Positions 1-6,332 of a stretch of DNA of 18,947 bases are shown here, piece by piece. Below the pieces are notes generated by a model that saw only the letters and a program-made list of their open reading frames with translations, made no database searches and was not told the origin of the DNA. Every line of letters starts with the position of its first letter. Position 1 is the stretch's first letter. The translations under genes were made by a program, and so were the position numbers. Source of the stretch: Gemmatimonadaceae bacterium (GTDB taxonomy: Bacteria; Gemmatimonadota; Gemmatimonadetes; Gemmatimonadales; Gemmatimonadaceae); assembly GCA_014379705.1 (NCBI GenBank), contig JACMLI010000139.1, positions 1 through 18,947 of the forward strand. Reading direction: 5' to 3'.

Positions 1-429
1 CTGCGCGCCACGTTAGGCACCGACGCGATCGTCCGCCCGGTCACGCGCGACACGCACCGGCCGGAGCGGGCGGCGGGGTGGGAGAGGGTGGAAGGTACTG
101 ATGTCGGGGGGTCGGGTGGTCGGGTGGTCGGGTGGTCGGTGACGCCGGCCTTTCGGCAGCTCGATCCGCCGGAGCCGGCTGATGTGGATGTGCCTGACGC
201 CACCGTTGATGCCACCGTGCCTCCGCGAGCGTTACGCTGGCGGAATCGCTGGGTGCGGATCCAGCGCGCGGTGGGGCCGGAGCGGCTGACGGGGGACTGG
301 TGGGACGACACGTATGCCCGCGACTACTGGAGACTCGAAGATGCGGATCATGGGCCGGACCTGATGGTGTTTCATGATCTGCGTGATGCGGCCGGCAGTG
401 TGTGGTTTGTGCAGGGGTGGTTCGATTAG
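1..429 (+). CDS. imuB: ImuB-type Y-family polymerase homologue, C-terminal part (5' truncated)
   Basis: The open frame runs in from the left edge and stops at TAG 427-429, so only about 142 C-terminal residues are present. The end of the protein (GPERLTGDWWDD near 280-315, then RDYWRLED, FHDLRD and VWFVQGWFD) resembles the C-terminal tail of ImuB-like proteins, the catalytically inactive Y-family partner that recruits DnaE2 to the beta clamp during SOS mutagenesis. The immediate downstream neighbour is dnaE2, the classic imuA-imuB-dnaE2 order, which strongly supports the call. An odd segment (GGSGGRVVGW) is encoded by a tandem octamer at 111-139 and interrupts the expected tail. The catalytic/palm part lies outside the window, so I cannot check loss of the active-site acidic residues. 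A plain DinB-like polymerase is the alternative, but it is less likely next to dnaE2. Confidence 0.8.
   Translation: MRATLGTDAIVRPVTRDTHRPERAAGWERVEGTDVGGSGGRVVGWSVTPAFRQLDPPEPADVDVPDATVDATVPPRALRWRNRWVRIQRAVGPERLTGDWWDDTYARDYWRLEDADHGPDLMVFHDLRDAAGSVWFVQGWFD
111..139 (+). repeat. Tandem octamer GTCGGGTG x3.6 inside imuB
   Basis: GTCGGGTG is repeated at 111-118, 119-126 and 127-134, followed by a partial GTCGG. It is read in the imuB frame as Gly/Arg/Val/Trp-rich residues. The same unit recurs four times just after the imuB stop (431-462). An eight-base unit is not a multiple of three, so loss or gain of one copy would shift the imuB frame. Confidence 0.85.
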
Positions 430-430
430 G

Positions 431-538
431 GTCGGGTGGTCGGGTGGTCGGGTAGTCGGGTGGCCAACGACGATCGACCGCCACTCCCGCATGCTTCGAC
501 CAGTTCCACCTGACCACCTGACCACCCCACCACCCGAC
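431..538. repeat. Inverted pair of 4x8-bp tandem arrays between imuB and dnaE2
   Basis: The left arm has four octamers (GTCGGGTG twice, GTCGGGTA, GTCGGGTG; 431-462). The right arm has four octamers of the complementary type (CACCTGAC twice, CACCCCAC, CACCCGAC; 507-538). The 44 bases between them are not repetitive. The outermost units pair perfectly and the inner ones with a few mismatches, so the RNA or a single strand could fold into a long GC-rich stem. The right arm ends two bases before the dnaE2 start codon. It fills the whole imuB-dnaE2 gap and could influence dnaE2 translation or act as partial attenuator; that role is inferred. Confidence 0.85.
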
Positions 539-540
539 CC

Positions 541-3500
541 TTGTACACAGAACTCCACTGCCACTCCGTCTTCTCCCTCCTCGATGGCGCGTCCGAGCCC
601 GAGGCGCTCGTGGCGCGGGCGAAGGCGTTGGGCATGCCGGCGATCGCGCTCACCGACCACGACGATCTTGGTGGGGCGGTGCGGTTTGCGCAGGCGACGA
701 AGGAGCTCGGCATCGGGGGCATTCTTGGCTGCGAACTCACCCTCAGGATCGAGCAGCGACTCACGCACCTCGTCGTGCTCGCCGAGTCGCGCGAGGGGTA
801 TGGCAACATCGCGTCGCTCATCACCCGCGCGCGGCTCGACCAGCCGCGCGGGGAGCCGCATGTCTCGCTCGATACGCTGGCGCGGCACACCGAGGGGCTC
901 TTTGCGCTCACCGGGTGCCCGCGGGGGTGGGTGCCGTCGCTCGTGGCCGATGGCAAGCAGGATGCGGCGTGTGACGCCGCAGCAACACTCATCGACATGT
1001 TCGGGGGTCGCGTCGCCATCGAGGTGTGGGACCATCGGCTCCCCGAGGAGCGGGCCCTCGTCCGGCAGCTCATCCCCATCGCCAAGGCGTTAGGCATCCC
1101 GTGGGTCGTCACCAACAACGTCCACTACGCCGCCCCCACCGGACGCATCGTGCACGACGTGCTCTCGGCCATCCGCCACAAGGTGCGGCTCGACGAGATG
1201 GGCACGCGGCTCCGGCCGAACGGGGAGTGGTACCTCAAGGACCCGAAGCAGGTGCAGCGACGCTGGAGCGGGAACGATGCCGGGGTGCGGGCCACCCTCG
1301 ATGTCGCCGAGCGTTGTGCGTTTCGCCTCGCGGACCTGCAGCCAACGCTCCCGAACTTTCCGTTGCCACCCGGCGTCGGCGCCGACGAATACCTCGCGCG
1401 ACTCGTCGACCAGGGAGCGATCGAGCGGTGGGGGAAGCCGGTGCACGAGCTGGCTCCCAACTACCGCAAGCAGATCGACCACGAGCTCGGCCTCGTCCGG
1501 CAGCTGGGCTTCGCCGGCTATTTCCTGATCGTGTGGGACATCGTCCGCTTTGCGCACCGCCAGGGCATCCTCTGCCAGGGACGCGGCTCGGCGGCCAACT
1601 CCGCCGTCTGCTACTGCCTCGGCATCACCGCGGTCGATCCGATCAAGCTCAATCTGCTCTTCGAACGGTTCCTGAGCTCTGAACGGAAGGAGGCGCCCGA
1701 CATCGACATCGACTTCGCGCATCGCGACCGCGAACACGTGCTGCAGTATGTGTACGAGCGCTACGGACGCGAACACGCCGCCATGGTGTGCGAGCAGATC
1801 ACGTATCGTGGCCGCTCGGCGGTGCGCGATGCGGCGCGTGTACTCGGCTTCTCGGTCCAACAGGCCGACGTGCTCAGCGCGCTCAGTGATCGCTTCTCGG
1901 CGCGCTCCACCGCCGACGCTCTCCGTGCGGGTACGGCCGCCGATGAAATGCTGGGGCGCGACTATGACCGTGACCCGCGCAGCGATCGACCGGGCATCCC
2001 CGGCGACGCGCGCAAGAAGAAGGGCGAATGGACCGCCGAGAAGCTCCTCTCTGACAAGCAGGGGCAGGACCTCATGCACGGCACGCTCACAGGATCCCTG
2101 TTGCGCGAGGCACGGGCGAAGGAACGCGAAGCGCAGTTGCACGACCCCAACGCCGGCGACACCCCACCGGAGGACGCCAGTGCCGCAGCGAAGGCGAAGC
2201 AGGCGGCGCAGAGCGGTCGTCCCGAGTTCTCGAAGCGCTACTCGAAAGGCTACGAGCCGTACGGAAACGCCAACGGCCGCGACACGGCGCAGCAGAACGC
2301 CCGCATCGAGCAGACGCTCAAGCCGTTAGGCATCGGGGGTCAGCGGGCGGGCGGACGGGCAGGCGGGCAGGCGGGCGGTAAACCACCGGATGTCGTCGAC
2401 TCCCACGCCGAGCAAACGCATGAAGAACGGCGCAACCCCACGACAGCGACGCGTCCCGCGCAGTCCGCCGAGTCGGTCCTGGCGCAGGCCGGGCTGGACC
2501 CTAACGACCGGCGCGTGCAGGTGCTCCCCGACATCGTCGACGGGCTGCACCAGGCGCCGCGGCATCGGTCCATCCACGTCGGCGGCTTTGTGCTGACCGC
2601 CGAGCCGTTGCGCACGGTGGTGCCGATCGAGCCGGCGTCCATGCCGGGGCGGACGGTGATCCAGTGGGAGCGCGACGACCTCGACCCGGTGGGCCTCGTC
2701 AAGATCGACTTGTTAGGCCTCGGCATGCTCACCGTGCTGCAGGACTGCCTCAAGTACATCCGCGGGGCGCGGGGCGTCACCGTGGACCTCGGGCAACTCG
2801 ACATGACCGATCAGGCGGTGTTCGACGACATGTGCAACGCCGACACGATCGGCGTCTTCCAGGTGGAGAGCCGCGCGCAGATGAACACGCTGCCGCGCCT
2901 CAAGCCGCGCTGCTTCTACGACCTTGTCGTCGAGGTGGCGCTGATACGACCGGGGCCCATCCAGGGCGAGATGGTGCATCCCTACCTGCGTCGCAAGGCG
3001 GGCGAGGAGCCGGTGACGTACCCCCACCCGTCGCTCGAACCCATCCTCAAGCGTACGTTAGGCGTGCCGCTCTTCCAGGAGCAGGGCATGCAGGTGGCGA
3101 TCACCGCCGCGGGGTTCACGCCGGGCGAGGCCGACAACCTGCGCCGCGCGATGGGCCACAAGCGCTCGCGGGAGCGCATGGCGGCGATCTGCGAGAAGCT
3201 CATCGCGGGGATGGCGAAGAACGGCATCGACGGCGATGTCGCGAAGCGCATCTACAACCAGATCAATGCCTTCGCCGACTACGGTTTCCCCGAGTCGCAC
3301 GCGGCGAGCTTCGCGCTGATCGTGTACGCGTCGGCGTACCTGCGGCACTACTACGCGCCGGAGTTCACCGCAGCGATCCTCAACGCGCAGCCGATGGGGT
3401 TCTATTCGGTGGGCACGCTGATCGAAGATGCGCGCCGGCACGGCGTGGAGGTTCGTCCGATGGACCTGACGTGCTCGGCGTGGGATACGTCGTTGGAGCT

Positions 3501-4578
3501 GGGGAATGGTGGGAGGGTGGTGCCGTATGGGGCGGAAGTTCGGACGGAGGGACGGATGGACAGATGGACGGACGGGAAGGCACAAGCTTCGGTGCCCACG
3601 ACAATGACACGGGGCTCCGGCCTGCGCCGGAGCGACGAACCCTTTGTCATCCCGGACAAGCAAGCGTCAGCGAGCGCCGATCCGGGACCCAGCGTCGTAG
3701 CTGCTTTGCCCACGACAACGACACGGGGCTCCGGCCTGCGCCGGAGCGACGAGGGGGAGCGTCCGCCCCTCCATCCGCCAGTATCTCCTTCATCCGTCTC
3801 CCATCCGTCCATCCGTCCATCCGTCCATCCGTCCATCGTTCTCCCCCGACCTGCAGTCCGACTCGGCCTCCGCCTCGTCCGCGGGCTCGGCGCCGCTGCG
3901 CGTGAGAAGCTGGAACTCGCATTACGCGAAGGGCCCTTTACCGACATCACCGACGTCGTGCAGCGAGCCAGGCTCGATCAACGCGCCTTGCGTGCACTCG
4001 CCGAGGCCGGAGCGTTCGATGCCATGGTCGGTGACGTGCCGCCTGACGAGCGGCGGCGCACCGCGCTTTGGCGCGTCCTCGAGGCCACGCGTGGCGACGC
4101 TGGGCCCCTTGCGCCGTCGCGACGAAAGCGAGGTCGGGCTCCACTGCCACCGATGTCGCGCCTCGAGACCACCGACGCCGACTATCGCATCACCGGGCTC
4201 TCACTCAACGGGCACCCGATGCACCACCTCCGGCCCCTCCTCGCCCCCAACGGCGTGCGCACGGCGAAGGACCTCTTTGCCAATGGCCAGGACGCGACGA
4301 AGGTCGCCCACGCGGGGCTCGTCATCTGCCGCCAGCGCCCCGGTACGGCCAAGGGGTTCGTCTTCCTCTCGCTCGAGGACGAAACCGGGATCCTCAACGT
4401 GATCGTCACGCCGAAGCGCTTCGAGAAACAGGCGCTGCTCATCTCCACCTCTCCCCTGCTCCTTGTCCGCGGGACGCTGCAGGTCGAAGGCAAGGTCGTG
4501 AACCTGCGCGGCGAGCAGTTCACCGCGCTCAAGGCGGACGCCGGAGAAGCGTGGGCGAAGGGGCATGACTTTCACTAA
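541..4578 (+). CDS. dnaE2: Error-prone DNA polymerase DnaE2 with two large in-frame expansions
   Basis: This is the C-family polymerase alpha-subunit paralogue that performs translesion synthesis with ImuA/ImuB. An N-terminal PHP domain is visible (ELHCHSVFSLLDGAS, residues 4-18; LTDHDDLGG near 37). The polymerase core carries the PDIDIDF acidic motif (386-392) and a third acidic residue in KIDLLGLG (Asp723). A helix-hairpin-helix region (about 1106-1165) and a C-terminal OB fold (LVICRQRPGTAKGF onward) follow. At 1345 residues it is roughly 250 longer than usual DnaE2. The excess lies in a charged linker (about 458-640) and a repeat-derived insert (about 988-1103). The TTG start is the only start codon between an in-frame stop (511-513) and the PHP metal ligands, and no Shine-Dalgarno sequence precedes it. 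The core motifs are intact, so the gene looks functional. Confidence 0.96.
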   Translation: MYTELHCHSVFSLLDGASEPEALVARAKALGMPAIALTDHDDLGGAVRFAQATKELGIGGILGCELTLRIEQRLTHLVVLAESREGYGNIASLITRARLDQPRGEPHVSLDTLARHTEGLFALTGCPRGWVPSLVADGKQDAACDAAATLIDMFGGRVAIEVWDHRLPEERALVRQLIPIAKALGIPWVVTNNVHYAAPTGRIVHDVLSAIRHKVRLDEMGTRLRPNGEWYLKDPKQVQRRWSGNDAGVRATLDVAERCAFRLADLQPTLPNFPLPPGVGADEYLARLVDQGAIERWGKPVHELAPNYRKQIDHELGLVRQLGFAGYFLIVWDIVRFAHRQGILCQGRGSAANSAVCYCLGITAVDPIKLNLLFERFLSSERKEAPDIDIDFAHRDREHVLQYVYERYGREHAAMVCEQITYRGRSAVRDAARVLGFSVQQADVLSALSDRFSARSTADALRAGTAADEMLGRDYDRDPRSDRPGIPGDARKKKGEWTAEKLLSDKQGQDLMHGTLTGSLLREARAKEREAQLHDPNAGDTPPEDASAAAKAKQAAQSGRPEFSKRYSKGYEPYGNANGRDTAQQNARIEQTLKPLGIGGQRAGGRAGGQAGGKPPDVVDSHAEQTHEERRNPTTATRPAQSAESVLAQAGLDPNDRRVQVLPDIVDGLHQAPRHRSIHVGGFVLTAEPLRTVVPIEPASMPGRTVIQWERDDLDPVGLVKIDLLGLGMLTVLQDCLKYIRGARGVTVDLGQLDMTDQAVFDDMCNADTIGVFQVESRAQMNTLPRLKPRCFYDLVVEVALIRPGPIQGEMVHPYLRRKAGEEPVTYPHPSLEPILKRTLGVPLFQEQGMQVAITAAGFTPGEADNLRRAMGHKRSRERMAAICEKLIAGMAKNGIDGDVAKRIYNQINAFADYGFPESHAASFALIVYASAYLRHYYAPEFTAAILNAQPMGFYSVGTLIEDARRHGVEVRPMDLTCSAWDTSLELGNGGRVVPYGAEVRTEGRMDRWTDGKAQASVPTTMTRGSGLRRSDEPFVIPDKQASASADPGPSVVAALPTTTTRGSGLRRSDEGERPPLHPPVSPSSVSHPSIRPSVHPSIVLPRPAVRLGLRLVRGLGAAAREKLELALREGPFTDITDVVQRARLDQRALRALAEAGAFDAMVGDVPPDERRRTALWRVLEATRGDAGPLAPSRRKRGRAPLPPMSRLETTDADYRITGLSLNGHPMHHLRPLLAPNGVRTAKDLFANGQDATKVAHAGLVICRQRPGTAKGFVFLSLEDETGILNVIVTPKRFEKQALLISTSPLLLVRGTLQVEGKVVNLRGEQFTALKADAGEAWAKGHDFH
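2343..2378 (+). repeat. Unpaired 4x8-bp GC-rich array in dnaE2 linker
   Basis: Four octamers (GCGGGCGG, GCGGACGG, GCAGGCGG, GCAGGCGG) plus a half unit are read in frame as a Gly/Ala/Arg/Gln-rich stretch (GGRAGGQAGG). No complementary array is visible nearby, unlike the paired loci. It sits in the expanded linker between the polymerase core segments, where DnaE2 homologues normally have only a short connection. Confidence 0.8.
3595..3638 (+). repeat. REP-like hairpin unit, copy 1
   Basis: A 44-bp unit with a perfect 8-bp stem (GCTCCGGC, loop CTGC, GCCGGAGC; 3614-3633). It differs by one base from the copy at 3709-3752. It codes for TTMTRGSGLRRSDE within dnaE2. Confidence 0.88.
3709..3752 (+). 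repeat. REP-like hairpin unit, copy 2
   Basis: A direct repeat of the 3595-3638 unit, identical in 43 of 44 bases, with the same 8-bp stem and 4-base loop (3728-3747). The copies are 114 bases apart start to start, a multiple of three, so both are read in the same frame (RGSGLRRSDE twice). Confidence 0.88.
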
Positions 4579-4579
4579 C

Positions 4580-4656
4580 GTGATTCGGGATTCGTGATTG
4601 GTGATTCGGCGTGATTCGCCCGTCCCATTCACGCCGAATCCCGAATCCCGAATCCC
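4580..4656. repeat. Inverted pair of heptamer arrays after dnaE2; possible terminator
   Basis: The left arm has four heptamers (GATTCGG, GATTCGT, GATTGGT, GATTCGG; 4582-4609). The right arm has three CCGAATC heptamers (4634-4654). The inner part forms a perfect 12-bp stem (GATTCGGCGTGA 4603-4614 with TCACGCCGAATC 4629-4640) around a 14-base loop. It begins one base after the dnaE2 stop and ends just before the symporter promoter candidate. It could end dnaE2 transcription, although only a very short T-run follows. Confidence 0.82.
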
Positions 4657-4660
4657 GGCC

Positions 4661-4689
4661 TTTACGCCCTCAGAGGCCCGCGCTACCAT
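4661..4689 (+). promoter_or_regulatory. Candidate sigma70-type promoter for the symporter gene
   Basis: TTTACG (4661-4666) and TACCAT (4684-4689) are separated by 17 bases and resemble -35 and -10 boxes. Transcription would start within a few bases of the ATG at 4699, giving a leaderless or almost leaderless message. This fits the lack of any Shine-Dalgarno sequence there. It is a visual match only. Confidence 0.3.
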
Positions 4690-4698
4690 CCCGCGGCC

Positions 4699-6087
4699 AT
4701 GACTCCCCTCCTCGCCGCCGTCCTCGGCTACCTCGTCCTGCAACTCGGCATCGGCGTGTGGGCGTCGCGCCGCGTGCGCAACGAAAGCGACTACCTGCTC
4801 GCCGGGCGCAAGCTCGGCTACGGGCTTGCGACCTTCTCGATCTTCGCGACGTGGTTCGGCGCCGAGACGGTGATGGGAAGCGCAGGGGCAGCCTACAGCG
4901 ATGGTGCATCACTGGCGAACGCCGAGCCTTTCGGGTATGGCATGTGTCTCTTCGGGATGGGCATCCTGTTCGCCATTCCCCTCTGGCGTCGCAAGCTCAC
5001 CACCCTCGCCGACCTCTTTCGCGAGCGCTACTCCGTGGGCGTGGAGCGACTCGCGGCGATCATCCTCATCCCGAGCTCGATCCTCTGGGCCGCGGCGCAG
5101 GTGCGGGCGTTCGGGCACGTGCTCTCCCTCGTCGGATCGATACCCCTCGACCTCGCGATCGGTGTCGCGACAGGCTTCACGGTCCTGTACACCGCCTTCG
5201 GTGGCCTGCTCGCCGACGCCGTCACGGATGTCGTGCAAGGCGTCATGGTATCGCTCGGGCTCATCGCGGTCCTCGTCGCCGTGATCCTCGCGCTCCCCGA
5301 AGGCGCAACGCTCGGCAGCGTGCTCGCGTCTCCCGGCGCAATCCAACTCGCCCCAACAGGCGGAGTGTCGTGGCTCGAGGTCGCAGAGGAGTGGTCGATC
5401 CCGGTCTTCGGTTCGATTCTCGCGACGGAACTCGTGAGCCGCGTGATCGCCACGCCAACGGAGCGCATCGCGCGCCGTTCGACGCTCTTCGCCGGTGGCA
5501 TGTACCTCATGATCGGCATCATCCCATTGATCCTGGGCCTCGTGGGACGGACCGTCGTGCCGGGGCTCGAGGACGCCGAGCAGGTCGTGCCGGCGATTGC
5601 GCGCGAGCTGCTGCCGACGGCGATGTTCGTCGTCTTCGCCGGTGCGCTGCTTTCGGCGATCCTGTCGACGGTGGACAGCACGCTGCTCGCCGCGTCCGGG
5701 CTGATGTCGCACAACCTCGTCGTCCCGATCATGCGAATTACGGACGAGCGGAGGAAGGTCAGCATCGCGCGCTGGGGCGTCGCGATCTTCGGGGCGCTCG
5801 CATGGGTGCTGGCGGTGCGCGCGGAGGGCGTATTTGCGCTCGTCGAGCAGGCATCGGCGCTGGGCAGTTCCGGCGCGTTTGTCGTCATCGTGTTCGCGTT
5901 GTTCACCCGCTGGGGTGGCGCTCGCACGGCTACTGCGACGCTGCTCGTTGGCCTCGTGGTGTACCTCGTGGCAACCTACGCGGGCGCGACGGCGCCGTAC
6001 CTGCTGTCGCTGGCGGCGTCCCTCGTGACGTATGTCGTTGGCAGCGTGCTCGACCAACGGCTCGTCCCTGCGGTCGCGAGGGGCTGA
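4699..6087 (+). CDS. Sodium:solute symporter family (SSS/SLC5) transporter
   Basis: A 462-residue, very hydrophobic inner-membrane protein of the length expected for SSS transporters, which couple Na+ influx to uptake of solutes such as proline, pantothenate, sugars or carboxylates. Family marks are DYLLAGRKLG (about 31-40) after the first membrane helix, the signature-like YTAFGGLLADAVTDVVQG (about 164-181), and ILSTVDSTLLAASGLMSH (about 321-338), the helix that carries Na+-site Ser/Thr residues in this family (here Ser323/Thr324). The substrate cannot be read from sequence. The start follows a heptamer hairpin, with no visible ribosome binding site. Neighbouring exported peptidases make an amino acid or small organic acid a reasonable guess, but only by proximity. 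Confidence 0.92.
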   Translation: MTPLLAAVLGYLVLQLGIGVWASRRVRNESDYLLAGRKLGYGLATFSIFATWFGAETVMGSAGAAYSDGASLANAEPFGYGMCLFGMGILFAIPLWRRKLTTLADLFRERYSVGVERLAAIILIPSSILWAAAQVRAFGHVLSLVGSIPLDLAIGVATGFTVLYTAFGGLLADAVTDVVQGVMVSLGLIAVLVAVILALPEGATLGSVLASPGAIQLAPTGGVSWLEVAEEWSIPVFGSILATELVSRVIATPTERIARRSTLFAGGMYLMIGIIPLILGLVGRTVVPGLEDAEQVVPAIARELLPTAMFVVFAGALLSAILSTVDSTLLAASGLMSHNLVVPIMRITDERRKVSIARWGVAIFGALAWVLAVRAEGVFALVEQASALGSSGAFVVIVFALFTRWGGARTATATLLVGLVVYLVATYAGATAPYLLSLAASLVTYVVGSVLDQRLVPAVARG

Positions 6088-6093
6088 CCCTAA

Positions 6094-6195
6094 GTCATCC
6101 CGGACCAGCGAGCGAAGGCGAGCGCCGATCCGGGACCCAGTGTCTTCTCAGTAAAGTGTTCGTCGCTCCAGGGCAGGCCGGAGCCCCGGGTCGTG
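6094..6195. repeat. REP-like repeat element between symporter and DPP IV genes
   Basis: It carries the same TCCCGGA...TCCGGGA palindrome as inside dnaE2 (here 6098-6135, with CGAGCGCCGATCCGGGACCC shared). A degenerate, inverted copy of the GCTCCGGC hairpin unit follows (6165-6184, with two stem mismatches). There are no flanking tandem arms. It is an arm-less, partly decayed member of the family. Confidence 0.8.
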
Positions 6196-6211
6196 GGGCA
6201 ATGGGCAATCG

Positions 6212-6259
6212 TTTCCGGGCATTTCGCACGGAAACATTGGCGTGCAACTTCAAGCACGC
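6212..6259. other. Two short inverted repeats upstream of the DPP IV gene
   Basis: TTTCCG/CGGAAA (6212-6234, 11-base gap) is followed directly by GCGTGC/GCACGC (6240-6259, 8-base gap). They lie 74-121 bases before the start codon and could be protein-binding sites or hairpins. The function is unknown and six-base arms can arise by chance. Confidence 0.35.
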
Positions 6260-6332
6260 GACCTGGCTTCACCCCCCGGCGTCGCGGCCCAGGGACCGCC
6301 TTGCGGCTTCCCGCCAGCACTGGAGTTCCACC

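Larger units (their letters stand above)
3542..3837. repeat. Composite repeat element inserted in frame in dnaE2
   Basis: Order of parts: left arm of four octamers (GGACGGAG, GGACGGAT, GGACAGAT, GGACGGAC; 3542-3573); a REP-like unit (3595-3638); a palindrome with TCCCGGA/TCCGGGA ends (3650-3687); a second REP-like unit (3709-3752); right arm of four perfect ATCCGTCC octamers (3803-3834) with a diverged fifth at 3792-3799. The arms are complementary to each other. The whole element is open in the dnaE2 frame and encodes a low-complexity insert ending in Ser/Pro/His/Ile repeats. It falls between WDTSLEL and VRLGLRL, two segments that lie close together in other DnaE2 proteins. The same core family occurs between genes at 6094-6195 and 8669-8790, so this is an interspersed repeat and not native polymerase sequence. 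Confidence 0.85.

Noticed and set aside
3490..3850. Frameshift or pseudogene in dnaE2
   Set aside because: The low-complexity insert looks like noise, but the reading frame is continuous and the conserved segments on both sides are in the same frame.
4611..6332. Upstream extension of the DPP IV reading frame
   Set aside because: The frame is open but overlaps the symporter gene in another frame and has no homology-like features. The signal peptide and GGAG site at 6322-6325 mark the start at 6333.
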